From Zarea fungicola (lineage: Eukaryota > Ascomycota > Sordariomycetes > Hypocreales > Cordycipitaceae), in assembly GCA_900169235.1 (NCBI GenBank), contig FWCC01000066.1, positions 228,013 through 292,012 of the forward strand: a DNA stretch of 64,000 nucleotides, read 5' to 3'. The translations under genes and the position numbers were made by a program. Below the pieces are notes generated by a model, which did not search any database, was not told the origin of the DNA, and saw only the letters and a program-made list of their open reading frames with translations. Positions 46,048 to 56,440 of the stretch are shown here, piece after piece (the first letter of the stretch is position 1; each line of letters starts with the position of its first letter).

Positions 46048-47163
46048 TCAGATCAACGGCGTCTGCTCGGATGGCTCGTCCGCCACCTCCTCACCAACCA
46101 CAAGGTCAATCAGAGAGCCCAGCTCCCTCTCAATGACCTTTTCGCGCAGCACCCAGCCGCCGAGCATGCCCGCGCCGGGGCCGAGCACCGCCGAGATGCC
46201 CACCATGGACACGGGGACCTTCCAGTTGGTCTCGACGAGCACCCAGTAGAGGATGGTGGCCCCGATAAAGGCAAAGTCAATCTCGATGAACATGACCGTG
46301 GAGCGCGTCATCTCCTTGCGGTCGTCTGGGCGCGTCAGGTTCCAAATCACGCCCGCGTGGGACAGCACAGACGAGAGCAGTGGCACGGCGTACACGGCAA
46401 TGAGGCTGCGGCGGTTCCTCTCGAGATGCACGTTGCGGTCCGCGGTGTGGTCCCATTTGCGCTGCACCAGCCAGCGCACCCCCTGCCGCACGAGGGAGAC
46501 GTACAGCGGGAAGAAGAGCCACGTGCCGATGGTGGCGGGGCTGTTGAAGACGAGCATGAGGATCGAGGGCACGTAGAAGCCCGCGGCGACGGAGATGGGA
46601 ATGGCAAAGACCTCGGAGCCGGCGACGTTGCGGTCGAGATCGACGCCGAGCGTCTGCAGGGCTTCCCCGCGCTCGCCATCGTCGGCATCATCCTGTCCAT
46701 CACCACCACCGTCTCGCTGGCCGATGAAAATGTTGCGCAGGCGCTGGATCTGGGCGGGCACAATGAGCAGCTGCCAGACAATGGCGCCGCCGAGGAGGTT
46801 AAAGAGCAGCCAGGCGGGCGTCGGGTTGGCGACGAGGCGGGCGGGCTTGTTGCAGCCGCGGGCGGACTCGGTGGTGATGACGGTGAGGAGGGCGCCGACA
46901 AAGGAGAGGATGACGGACATGACGGCGCGGGTGCGGGCCGAGTCGAGGGCGGCCTGGAAGAAGCTGACAATGTAGCAGAGCGGCGTGCCGAGGACGGGGA
47001 TGCGCGAGAGGGCGGGGATGCGGGCGTGGGCGTGGCACTGGGACCAGAGCATGGGCGTGTTGACGTCGGAGTGGGCAAAGAGGGCGATGGCGGTGGCGAC
47101 GGCGAGGAGGACGGGGACGATCATGAGGGTGCGCAGGCGCGCAGTGAGGACGAGGGGAGCCAT
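46048..47163 (-). CDS. Multi-pass membrane protein, unknown function
   Basis: Single exon, 371 residues, GC-rich and conserved-looking. About eight membrane helices: LRTLMIVPVLLAVATAIALF, CYIVSFFQAAL, VMSVILSFVGALLTVI, WLLFNLLGGAIVWQLLIV, FAIPISVAAGFYVPSILMLVF, IGTWLFFPLYVSLV, FIEIDFAFIGATILYWVLV and VSMVGISAVLGPGAGMLGGWV. A cytosolic Asp/Gly-rich loop (GGGDGQDDADDGERGE) sits after helix 4, and the C-terminus is acidic (VADEPSEQTPLI). I do not recognise the family. Similar-looking integral membrane proteins occur in some fungal metabolite clusters, but no core enzyme is nearby. Confidence 0.78.
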   Translation of the reverse strand: MAPLVLTARLRTLMIVPVLLAVATAIALFAHSDVNTPMLWSQCHAHARIPALSRIPVLGTPLCYIVSFFQAALDSARTRAVMSVILSFVGALLTVITTESARGCNKPARLVANPTPAWLLFNLLGGAIVWQLLIVPAQIQRLRNIFIGQRDGGGDGQDDADDGERGEALQTLGVDLDRNVAGSEVFAIPISVAAGFYVPSILMLVFNSPATIGTWLFFPLYVSLVRQGVRWLVQRKWDHTADRNVHLERNRRSLIAVYAVPLLSSVLSHAGVIWNLTRPDDRKEMTRSTVMFIEIDFAFIGATILYWVLVETNWKVPVSMVGISAVLGPGAGMLGGWVLREKVIERELGSLIDLVVGEEVADEPSEQTPLI

Positions 47164-47934
47164 GCTGGACGAGGCCCGCGTGTCGGTGCGGCTGTTTGAG
47201 GCTCTTTCGAAAAAAGGGCGGCGTGTAGCCGTTGGGAGAATGTCGTATTGTTTGCCGCTAGCACCACGGTTTGTTGGACATGGAAGCAGGGCAGTATAGT
47301 ATGATGCCGATTGCTTTGATCAGTTGGCAAAGGGATGATGAAGCTACGAAAGCTGGGGAAGCGGCTGGTCAAGTGGAGAGGATTTCCGGCTTCGGTCGGA
47401 GCTCTGGCCACGGGACCATTGAGACATGTGCCACACGAGCGGCGGCAAACTGCGGGGTTTTTCCTAAATTTGTGAAGCAGAAAATTTAAATAATTTCTTC
47501 CCAGACATGTACTGTAGCTTAATCATGTTTAGTAAATAATAAAAGTGATGGCATAACCAGATTCGGTGTACATTTCGATTTGCTGGTTGTCGTAATGTCC
47601 CAGACAACGATCGCCAGTGATGCTCTCCACTAAATTCAAGATTAAAAAAAAAGCAGTAAAGAGCAAAAGGAAATTTTCTAGGAGATTGAGGAAAATATAT
47701 CAAAAAGAAAATCTTTAAAAATCTTTAATAGTACCTTGACAGGCAACTTCAAAGAAGCTATATTAAGACTAAAATGGAAGAAGCGAACAATAACTACTAC
47801 TTCGCCAGCCAGCGAAAATTCCATCTGACCTAGAAACAGTGCATTTGTGAATGCGAGCTCTCTCTTCTACTTAATATTACGGGCACTTTACACAGGACGC
47901 GGAACATTGGCGGGCTAGCCGTCACGCCAGCTAT
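47164..47934. other. Intergenic region, start of second accessory island
   Basis: GC-rich to about 47460, then abruptly AT-rich. Contains copy C of dispersed repeat family 2. No gene seen. Confidence 0.5.
47448..47600 (+). repeat. Dispersed repeat family 2, copy C
   Basis: Similar to 51395-51530 in the same orientation: GCGGGGTT, then TTAATCATGTTTA.TAAATAA, CCAG.TTCG, TACATTT.GATTTGCTGG, with mismatches and short gaps between blocks. Confidence 0.72.
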
Positions 47935-48870
47935 CTAATACAAGCACCGGACGAGAATCCATGCTACGATGGAGGAAACAATGATAGGCGCAGAAATGAC
48001 AGGATACCACTTATACGCTTGCAGGAGCAGAGACACCACTTTCAGACGTGTAAGTAGGCTGGCCAGTGAGCCCCATCGGCTATTTATTCGACACTGGACG
48101 TAATAAATCTTCGGTTTGTACAACACAGTATCTAGATCTGCACTTCGTACATAGCAATACCCCCTAAGAACATGAGCGATAGCATTCTGCGAGTCCAAGC
48201 TTTTATCGATCGGCCATATTACCACATCCATAAGTGCCTTGTTGCTCATGACGCCGTTTATGGCCCAAGTTTGGCAGCATGGGCATATACATTATAGACG
48301 ATGCACACCTGTTACGACAAATAGTTCGATACGCTCCTTCAATGCTTGGCTTACCGCCCACTAGTTTTATACACCCTCCAGTCGCGTACTGTGGCGAATT
48401 CTGTGCAACAAAGGCTACATAGTCGCAGGGCTGTGCTATCCGTCAGCATTGACGTCTAAGAATATCTGCCAGGCGTATTCCTCGTCTTGTATCCTAACGA
48501 TATACTCCCGCCTCGAGAAGCACCAGGACCCATTTAGGTTGCTCGTGTGACGGGCGAGAAGTGCAACACCAACCGGGATCAAACCTTTCGCATCATTAAG
48601 CTTATAAGTAATATTCTTCCGCGGGCTTCCGTACTATAAACGCATTCTTGCATAACGAGGCTGAGGCGGCCCGAAGATGGCGCCGTAGTTAGTGGATGTC
48701 ACATACTAGAATCTAGGGTGCCACACCTGTTCTTGCACCGAGTACAAATGTGCCTTATAAACGTCGTCTCAGTCAAGATTGGCAGTGAGGCTGATCCCTG
48801 TGTAGCTGCAGCGCGGCCCATCAGTGGTTTGCCCCGAGCAAAAAAAGGCAAATTTCTCAGAGCCCTAGTC
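47935..48870 (-). pseudogene. Decayed protein-coding gene, four in-frame stops and a frameshift
   Basis: On the minus strand one frame reads as protein from about 48860 to 48440 (KFAFFCSGQTTDGPRCSYTG ... VQEQVWHPRF ... YGAIFGPPQPRYARMRL ... YGSPRKNITYKLNDAKGLIP ... WCFSRREYIVRIQDEEYAW) but is cut by TGA at 48769-48771 and TAG at 48706-48708, 48634-48636 and 48436-48438. A second frame then continues as protein-like sequence (CDYVAFVAQN, GGCIKLVGGKPS) to about 48200. The remaining 104-codon frame 47935-48249 ends with a membrane helix (YPVISAPIIVSSIVAWILV) and may be its C-terminus. All four stops can arise by single transitions from CAG, CGA or TGG. I do not recognise the parent family. Confidence 0.5.
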
Positions 48871-49022
48871 ACTAGAAAGGGACTTTTGTACTCACCCTCT
48901 CCGCCTTGACCAGCCTTTCAGAAGAGGCGCAGATCCTTAAGCAGAAATGGAAGAAGAGGAGGGCAGGTGAAGTCTTCATCATTATTCAACGTGCTTTATT
49001 GTGCACATGTGAAGAAAAAAAA

Positions 49023-51257
49023 ATGTCCAACGTCTACGCCATTCGCAGAAAGCCTTGCCCAGCGATCATTCTGTCGCAGCATGAGGCAGTGGCAGAGGCA
49101 CCAAACACAACTGTTGCGGATATGCATGTGCAACGGCCAGCAGAGGAACTCGGCGACTCGAGTCAGCTAACTGCTGAGGATACGCACATGCAGCAACCAA
49201 CAGAGGAAATCAGCGACTCGAGTCAGCTAACTGTTGTGGATACGAATATGCCACAGCCAGCAGAGGAAATCAGCGAATCGAGCCAGCTGGTAGGTGCCGA
49301 AAAGGACAGCAGAAAAACCAAAAGGCCCTCTGTTTTTGGCTTATGGAAATACGAGCTGCTGTCTGTTCTGGGTAGCTGTCTCTCCCTTGCCGCAATCTGT
49401 ATACTTTTACGCCTCTTTGACGACCAGGACTTGGCAAAGTGGAAAGGCATTGTTAGCATCAATACTTTTATATCGATTTTTACAACATTATTCAAGGGTG
49501 CTGTGGCCATCACCCTATCAAGCGGTAAAATCTTCTCACACAGCTCAGACGACTACAACAAACTAAGTGTTCAAACATAGGGATTGGCCAACTGAAATGG
49601 ATTTGGTTCTCAACGAGAGCCCGCAGTCTGGCAGACTTGCCCAGATTTGATGCAGCAGCCGTCGGCCCCTGGGGCTGTACTCTCCTGATTGCCCGGCAAT
49701 TTCGAGGGCAAAGAATGCCGTATGTCGAGGCAGTGCTCGAGACGACCTTCCAATCCCGTGCCTAACGTGCAAAACATTAGATTCGCGGCAACGCTCGGAG
49801 CAATCCTCGTCGTTCTAAGCCTAGCAGTCGATCCTTTTTCACAAGCCACCGCCTCGGTCGAATCATGTTTGCGAACTCTAAAGGAGCCAGCGAGCATACC
49901 TCGTGTCAGCATACCCAGCGTCTATATTCCGGTGAATGAAAATGATAACACTCAAATCACGCTCGGCTACGGCATGCAGATGGCGTTTCTCACTGGCATA
50001 TACAGTCCGCCCGCTAACAGCTCTACCTCAACAAAGGTCGCCTGTTCCTCGGGAAACTGCACCTTTCATGATACTTTTACTACCCTTGACCTGTGTTATC
50101 AATGCTCTGATATTTCCGAGCAGGTTAATAGGACCAGCCCGAACACCTGGTCTCTTCCAAATTACAATTCGACCGTGACCATGGATGTGTGGCCGGAGCG
50201 ACCTGATAGCCAGGCCCAGATGACTACGTCCACTAGCAGCACGAATGACGCTGGTCACATAACCATGGGGACATCATGGTTTGACTTTCAGGTGCTATTC
50301 ATGGGCTGCCGAGGCAATGGTTCGTTGCAGCAGTCATCTTCCAACTGCGACAACGTGGCAAGGGCATACAGCTGCGACTTTACGCCGTGTGTTAAAACCT
50401 ATACCGCCAATGTAACCAAGCATATCTACGCGGAGCAGGAGGTGGCGGCGAAGCGTCAATACCTTTACCCAATTGTGCATACGCATGAAAGAGCAAAGGC
50501 GTTCCAGCTCGCTGTGAACTATACATTTTACAACGGTAACTGGTCCACCTGTACCGGCTCAAAGGACAAAACAGACGAAAACACCTTGCCCATATACTCG
50601 ATGGATAGTTATACGCAGTGGCTTGACCCCAACTTTAACCCGGACCTCGGAGAGGATCTCGGATTGTTATACTATCGACCGGAGTGCGCTTTCCAAGTCG
50701 AATGGCTCGACGTGAGTTTCATGACGAGCTACGCAGAGGGCTTGTTTAGTGACGCCGGAATCACCAGCTCTCCCGTGGCATCTCCCGATGGCCCCGCCTG
50801 GCTGCAGAATCTCTGGAACTGGGGAAAGGTCAACATGTCCGCGGTGGATGGGTTCGCCCACGGCATCGCCACGTCCATAGGCGCGCAATGGCGAAAGGAG
50901 GGCAACGATTTGGAAGGCCTTTTGATTGACAACAGCACAAAGCTGAACTTGGGCCGGGTGCCAGGACGGAACTTGGAGCTGCGTCCCTGCATCAAGGTTC
51001 AGTGGGGATTCTTTTCCTTCCTTGGCGTGATTCTCGCTGGGGAAATTATATTCTTTGTCTTTGTGGTTGTGCTCAGCCTGCGTGCCCCGTGGGATGGCGA
51101 CTGGAAGGCATCCACGGTGCCACAGTTACTGCCACATCTCCATGATTACATGGAGGCACATGGTGAGACCGAGGATGACCTGTATCAGGAGTCTAAGCAA
51201 ATCAAAGCTATATTCGCACCGGACAATGGGCGCTGGAGGCTAAAGACCGTTTCGTAG
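49023..51257 (+). CDS. DUF3176 membrane protein with N-terminal 20-residue repeats
   Basis: Exons 49023-49524, 49581-49719, 49781-51257; 705 residues. The cytosolic N-terminus contains three 20-residue repeats of the type DSSQLTxxDTxMxQPxEEIS. DUF3176 features follow: LWKYELLSVLGSCLSLAAICILLRLFD (helix 1), FISIFTTLFKGAVAITLSSG, then after intron 1 IGQLKWIWFSTRARSLADL, and after intron 2 FAATLGAILVVLSLAVDPFSQ. A large lumenal domain with several Cys and Asn-glycosylation sites comes next (SSGNCTFHDTFTTLDLCYQCSD), then a last helix (GFFSFLGVILAGEIIFFVFVVVLSLRAPW) and a cytosolic tail. Intron 2 has a textbook GTATGT and CTAAC; without it the frame is lost, so the gene is intact. Function of the family is unknown. 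Confidence 0.85.
49108..49292 (+). repeat. 60-bp in-frame minisatellite in the DUF3176 gene
   Basis: Three units with an exact 60-nt period (blocks such as CGACTCGAGTCAGCTAACTG), each encoding 20 residues, diverged by scattered substitutions. Confidence 0.88.
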
Positions 51258-52385
51258 ACGGGGCCTGGTGATACTGACACGATGCACATCCGCAACTGGA
51301 TGTCATGAATTCTTTTTATTATTTTTTGGTCAAATCCATCGGCGCTCTGGTCTGTATTACTTTTATATCGAGATATTTCTGCTTCTCAATCCACAAATGG
51401 CGGGGTTGCTTCTTTAGATCTGGGAATCAATTATTTTCTTGCTTGACATATTTAATCATGTTTAATAAATAAGAAAAAACAACGACGTAGCCAGTTTCGC
51501 TATACATTTAGATTTGCTGGTGCCGTACCGCCTGCTTGTTGCCAGCGGAGTCGTGTGATGCTCAGATGCTACCCTGTAAATGACCAGACGACATGGGAAA
51601 AAGCTCATGCTACACAGTGATCGCTGCTTTATTAAATATTCCAAGGTAGTAAGCATCAGAGAACGTATGGGTGGTATTTTAGTAATAATACTCTTACACG
51701 AAATCATGCTACAGCAGCTGTCTCAATGTGCTGCGGCTGTCCGCCACCACGGCACGACAGGTAGTCTTTAGACCCTTTTTCTTGGTTTCTCGGAAAAAAA
51801 ATTGAAGATTGGCATAGCACAGAAGAAAACCCTCTCTCCACGCATTTTCTACTGACTAAAATTTTCCCTATACTGCGCCTGTTTGTTGAAATGCATTCCT
51901 TTAAGAACTGTGGCCATGGAAGTTGGCGACAATGGCCCGAAAAAAACCATCTGGATACAATAACATGATCTTCCAACTCGCGTTCTCCCAACCGTCCGTC
52001 TACCACAACTGCAGAGCAACTTCTTTCTTCCATTTCTTCATTATGGTATTGAAATGACGTGCTTTGACGCATCCATCTCCATAGCTGCTACCGTACCCGT
52101 GTTTGCAAAGTCTCTGGCGTTCGGGGTTTTTGCCCGATATCATTTTAGACACGCTGTACAGCATCAAGGCTGTGGTATGAATGCTAACGCCCTTGAATGG
52201 CGTAGTGGGCCGAGGTTACAACTTTACACGCGCCATGCATGTCAGTAGAGCACCGAGATGCCATGCATTACATTCTTCTGAGCATGTCTTATCCAATAAT
52301 ATGAAATCATGAAGTCTGTATAATCTTGTTATTATCTTCTCAATGTGTTCATTTCGATGCCTATCAAGCTTGGCTTCGACAAATA
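51258..52385. other. Intergenic region, 1.1 kb, AT-rich
   Basis: Contains copy D of dispersed repeat family 2. Short frames on both strands have no recognisable features. Confidence 0.5.
51395..51530 (+). repeat. Dispersed repeat family 2, copy D
   Basis: Direct-orientation partner of copy C, 3.95 kb downstream; best block TTTAATCATGTTTAATAAAT around 51451-51470. Confidence 0.72.
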
Positions 52386-53005
52386 TTAGCGCTTCCTCAC
52401 TAAACTCTCAATCTGGGTATGGGTGTCCTCACCGACAACTTTTTCGGGAACAGGCAAACCGTGTGTCTCGAATGGTCCCATGCCAAACCTGACCGCCCTG
52501 TCTCCGATTGGGTAACAGATTTGGGCATTCCCGAACACAGCGGAGACAAAGAGCCACAAAAGATCGGTCCTGGTGAACGTGCCTGGTGAGAATTCCTTGT
52601 AGCCTTGAGTCCATGACTGAGCAGCGAAAGCGATGGCATCATGGCACTGGAAGTAGTCCACTATGACGGCTACCTTTGCTATCTCCACCAGTGGGAGAGT
52701 TGGTGGAACAAGGTTAATTCGAAGGTGGATGATATTTAAAACGTGCACTAGTGCGCTAGGGTCGAAGTCTTCTAATTCCTTATGAATAAGACCATCGGGT
52801 TGGACATGCGGCTGCTTCCACGGGCCGCTCGGGTCAAATTCCTTCGCCAAGATTGGTGAATCGTGTCGCAAGACTGCAGATGAGACTCTGGCCCTGAACT
52901 CCTCCGACTTTGTGCTGGTCTGCGTCTCGTTCCCCCCTGGTGCAAATGGCTCAGTAGGGGGGCTTAGGATAATCAGCACGTCCCAGAGGGGTCGATGTTG
53001 TGCAT
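52386..53005 (-). pseudogene. BTB/POZ-type protein gene with a 5' frameshift
   Basis: The long frame (about 197 codons, VLIILSPPTEPFAPG ... FRARVSSAVLRHDSPILAKEF ... DFDPSALVHVLNIIHLRINLVPPTLPLVEIAKVAVIVDYFQCHDAI) looks like the fungal BTB-domain proteins that open with a phrase like IDPxGDVLLVL. It has no ATG near its 5' end. Immediately upstream, in the neighbouring frame, ATG at 53005 begins MHNIDPSG; adding one base to the GGG run at about 52982-52985 would join the two exactly. A single-base deletion is therefore the simplest reading, and no intron fits. BTB proteins usually act as protein-interaction or ubiquitin-adaptor modules. Could also be a sequencing error. Confidence 0.6.
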
Positions 53006-53816
53006 TATTCCTTGCTTTGCCCCCTCAGACCGGAGGCAAATACTGGCACTTCTTTGGCGGTCGGGGAATGGTTGTATGTTTCGTCGCCCGTAGAGACTAG
53101 CCAACGGCCGGCCAGTGGCCAAAAACTTCGATGAGTAAGCTGTAGGTGGCGTCCCATTGCCAGGCAAAGCAGCAAACAACAGGATTTGGAGAAGAATCCT
53201 CATTGAGCTTAAACTAGATAACTTCATACATCACCTGTATTTAAATGTAAATTGGCTTCATCTTGCAAATTTATTATAGCCTAGATTTCATATATATCGT
53301 CACGGACCTTGGCGCTGGTGACCGTTTCACTGTGGCCGCGCCGAATCTTGTTGGTGTATGTAGTTATAAGTAGTAACGTTGGTGTCAATATCTACTTTTT
53401 CTGGTCAGAATGGCCTAGCGGAACAGGAATCGCTGGAAAATCTGACTCTATTTCTACGTAACTAAACGGACTTGGACCTGGTAACGCAGCAATCATTATA
53501 ATAAGCCAAAAACTAGGTTTCAAGGTTATTCCCCTCTTCCATCTTGATGCCTGAAATAGTATCTATTAACATTATTTTGCTACCCTCGTTTTAGAACACC
53601 TTTTACTCCGACTTGGCCACTTGTGCTGGCGCTCAGTGGAAGGCACTTCATGAAAGCCGCTTGTGCCAGAGCAACATGACTCGCCGTTCTGTTGCTCGCT
53701 CAATTATCATCCCGCTTTCGGCCAAAGATGGCCCGTTGGCTCCAGTCTTCTCCGCATCGGCACCGCAACCTGCACGTGCGCCAACACAAAGGTCAACTCC
53801 GATGCGATCGGAGGAG
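53006..53816. other. Intergenic region, 0.8 kb
   Basis: AT-rich to about 53600, then GC-rich in the likely promoter/leader of the regulator gene. The regulator frame stays open upstream of the chosen start, with another in-frame ATG at 53819. Confidence 0.5.
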
Positions 53817-53831
53817 CCATGGTCCGACCGG
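53817..53831 (+). promoter_or_regulatory. CCG-N2-CGG element upstream of the Zn2Cys6 regulator
   Basis: CCATGGTCCGACCGG ends 66 bp before the chosen start codon (53897). It contains CCG-AC-CGG and matches the reverse complement of 58401-58415, in the transporter/lyase promoter, at 13 of 15 positions. If the ATG at 53819 is the true start, the element would lie in the coding sequence. Confidence 0.45.
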
Positions 53832-53896
53832 CGGTCTCTCGAGCTGACCTGCCAGCACAGCGATTCCATGTCGCACACCAATTTTACGTCGCCGCC

Positions 53897-56164
53897 ATGA
53901 GCCAGGATGATAACCCAGAAGAATTTTCGGCGCCATTGGCACCGGGAAATCCTGATGCGACACGGGCTGTGATAAGCGTCGGAGAGGGTAGCGGCAAATC
54001 TAATCGGTCCAAAGCCTGCAATGAGTGTAAACAGCAAAAGGTACGTCATGTCCTGTTTGAACTTGAGTCCTCCACATATCATCATCTAATTTTATTTTGT
54101 TCTATACTAGTTGCGCTGTAATCTTGCATCTGCAAGTGTGGAAACATGTGCGCGCTGTCAGCGATTGGGCCTTGAATGTAGAGTTGAAAACGGATTCAAG
54201 CGAACGCGAAAGCGTAGGTGAGTCTGCCATGAAATGGCCTAATTTGAATCCTGTCCATTATTAAAAATCAGTTCTTAGGCGGTCGTTTGAGTTGGCGAAC
54301 GAGGTCCGAGAGTTGCGACAACAGCTTGGCAGGCAGAATGCGCCCACTCCACCAATGCATTCATTGCGCGACAGCTCGGCATCAATACCGCCAAGCCTGC
54401 AAATCTCCCAGCAGGATGGGTCGGTTTCGCAACTAGATACTGGTTCCGATGCCAGCATAGTACTTGCAACAAGCAACTCGACATGCGGTCCTAGAGAGCG
54501 AAGCTCGCGCCTCACCGAACTTACCACGAAGCCAGGTGTTGACGAACCTGAGAGACCGCGTCATGTGGACTCAATTCGGCGGCCCAGAGCGCTAGGAAAC
54601 ATAGCTTTATCTGAGAATGTGATTGACCAACTTTTTCTCATGTAAGTGATTGCCTCATACAAGGCCGGCCAAGCATTCTGACAGCCATGTTAACTTCAAC
54701 AGGTACATGACACATTACCAACCCTTTCTCCCGCTTCTCGACCCTAGTAAATCTCCCCACGAATACTATGCAGCATCTGAGTTGCTTTTTTGGGTCGTCA
54801 TCTCTGTCGCTGCTCGGCGTCTCCACGCACGCCCTACCCTCCTTGCCAAACTGGCGGGTTCAGTGACAGATTTACTTTGGTCAACAATTCGGGGTATTCC
54901 ATACTCGTTGGAGACAGTTCAAGCCCTGGCGCTTCTTTGCAGCTGGCCATTTCCAACTTGTAGCAGCACAAAGGACCCGACATTTATGTTGGCTGGATTA
55001 ATGATTCAGATTGCAACCCAAATGGGCTTACATCGAGCACTTGATGCCCAAGACTTTGTTAAAGTTCCACAAACACTCACGGCTTGCGAGTTTGCAGAAT
55101 GGGTTCGAACATGGCAGGCCTGCAACATTGTTGTACAAAGGTTAGTAAACAAGATGATAATGCTCTGTTCAATCTACGTCGGTTGCTGAGACGAACAGGG
55201 TGAGCGCTGGCTCTGGCCTTCCTGCCATGCTCCAAATGAGCGACTGGTCGCTAGCCACAGTTCCAATGGTAGAAAACCCCACTACCTCTGACACAGATAT
55301 GAGGCAACATTTACGGATCGAACAGCTCCGGTATCGAATTTCTCAACTTTTTATCGATTCATCAAATCCCAACACTGTGGCGTCATGTCAGGAAAGGCTC
55401 TCACTGTACCGCCTCCTCAACGGCTCTCTTGATGATCTGGAAAAAGAAACGCAACCGCCCGATTTATTGTCTGCTTGGTACCTATCTGCAGCACGACTGC
55501 ATTTACATGCATTATATCTCTTCGATGACTCCACGGTTGACGGATATACGGAGAGGATCATTTCTCTCTACCACACGTCCTATGATTTAATTGAGAAAAG
55601 CCTCGTACTGGACGAGGGAGAAGGCGGTTTCTTCCAGCACAGTCCGTTCTTCTGCTATCAGGCCTTCACATGTGCAGCATTCGTCGTTCTTCGAATCTGG
55701 TCCAACACGTTCTTCCAGCCTCTACTAGATAACGACGCCGGAATGCAGCTGCTTGACACCGCCATTGTCTCATTACGAAAGATGTCCGTCGTAAACAATG
55801 ATCTTCCCGCCCGATTGGGCGACGTTCTAGGTTTCTTTTGCTCTTTGCCTGATCGAGCCGCTCTTGGAGGGGCGACAATGGAGGTGCTGCGTTTACGACA
55901 AGTGAAGAATAGACTGAGCATGAGTGTGGTGTACGATAGTCTCTGGACATGGAGGCATCACTTCAAGGATAATGGTGTCAGTACCGAGGGTACCAATCGG
56001 GAGCAGAACAGACTCAATGAGTACAAACTCTTTCACATGACGTACTTTTCAAGCCGGCTAACAAGACTAGGGTGCCATTCCCATTTATGCTGCATGGTCT
56101 TGACATGAGCACGCCGAATTTCATGGGTGGACTCACTGATATTGACTGGCTAAGCAGCCTGTGA
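53897..56164 (+). CDS. Zn(II)2Cys6 transcription factor, likely local regulator
   Basis: Six exons: 53897-54040, 54111-54217, 54279-54641, 54703-55140, 55199-56020, 56071-56164; 655 residues. Start MSQDDNPEEF sits in a strong GCCGCCATG context; an in-frame ATG at 53819 is the alternative. The zinc cluster is split by intron 1: KACNECKQQK then LRCNLASASVETCARCQRLGLECRVENGF, followed by basic KRTRKRR and a coiled-coil-like ELANEVRELRQQLGRQ. The fungal-specific domain begins at MTHYQPFLPLLDP. The last 51-nt intron (GTACAA...GCTAAC...TAG) restores the end VPFPFMLHGLDM...FMGGLTDIDWLSSL, typical of this regulator family; without it the protein ends early. Convergent with the transporter gene 277 bp downstream; probably controls it and the lyase. 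Confidence 0.88.
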
Positions 56165-56440
56165 CGTATAAATGTCTAAGGGAAAGACATTAGTACTGGC
56201 CAGCAAGACTGTGAAATCGTTTTTATCGTTAAGATAAATAAACAAGAATGTGATATGGTCAAGACCAAGGAGAGTAGGAAAGGTTAGGAGGAGTAGGAGA
56301 CGTAAGAAGAATGACTTGGTCTCAATCTTTATTTCCTAACTATATGGTACAAAAACTACAATTGCGTACACTTGAAAACATTCCTAAGCTCAGAAGGGCA
56401 AAAGGTAGCAGATTCGCAAACTTTTCTTTCTTAGTACATT

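Noticed and set aside
49564..49780. Apparent frameshift in the DUF3176 gene
   Set aside because: A well-formed intron (GTATGT, CCTAACG, ATTAG at 49720-49780) removes it, so the gene is intact.
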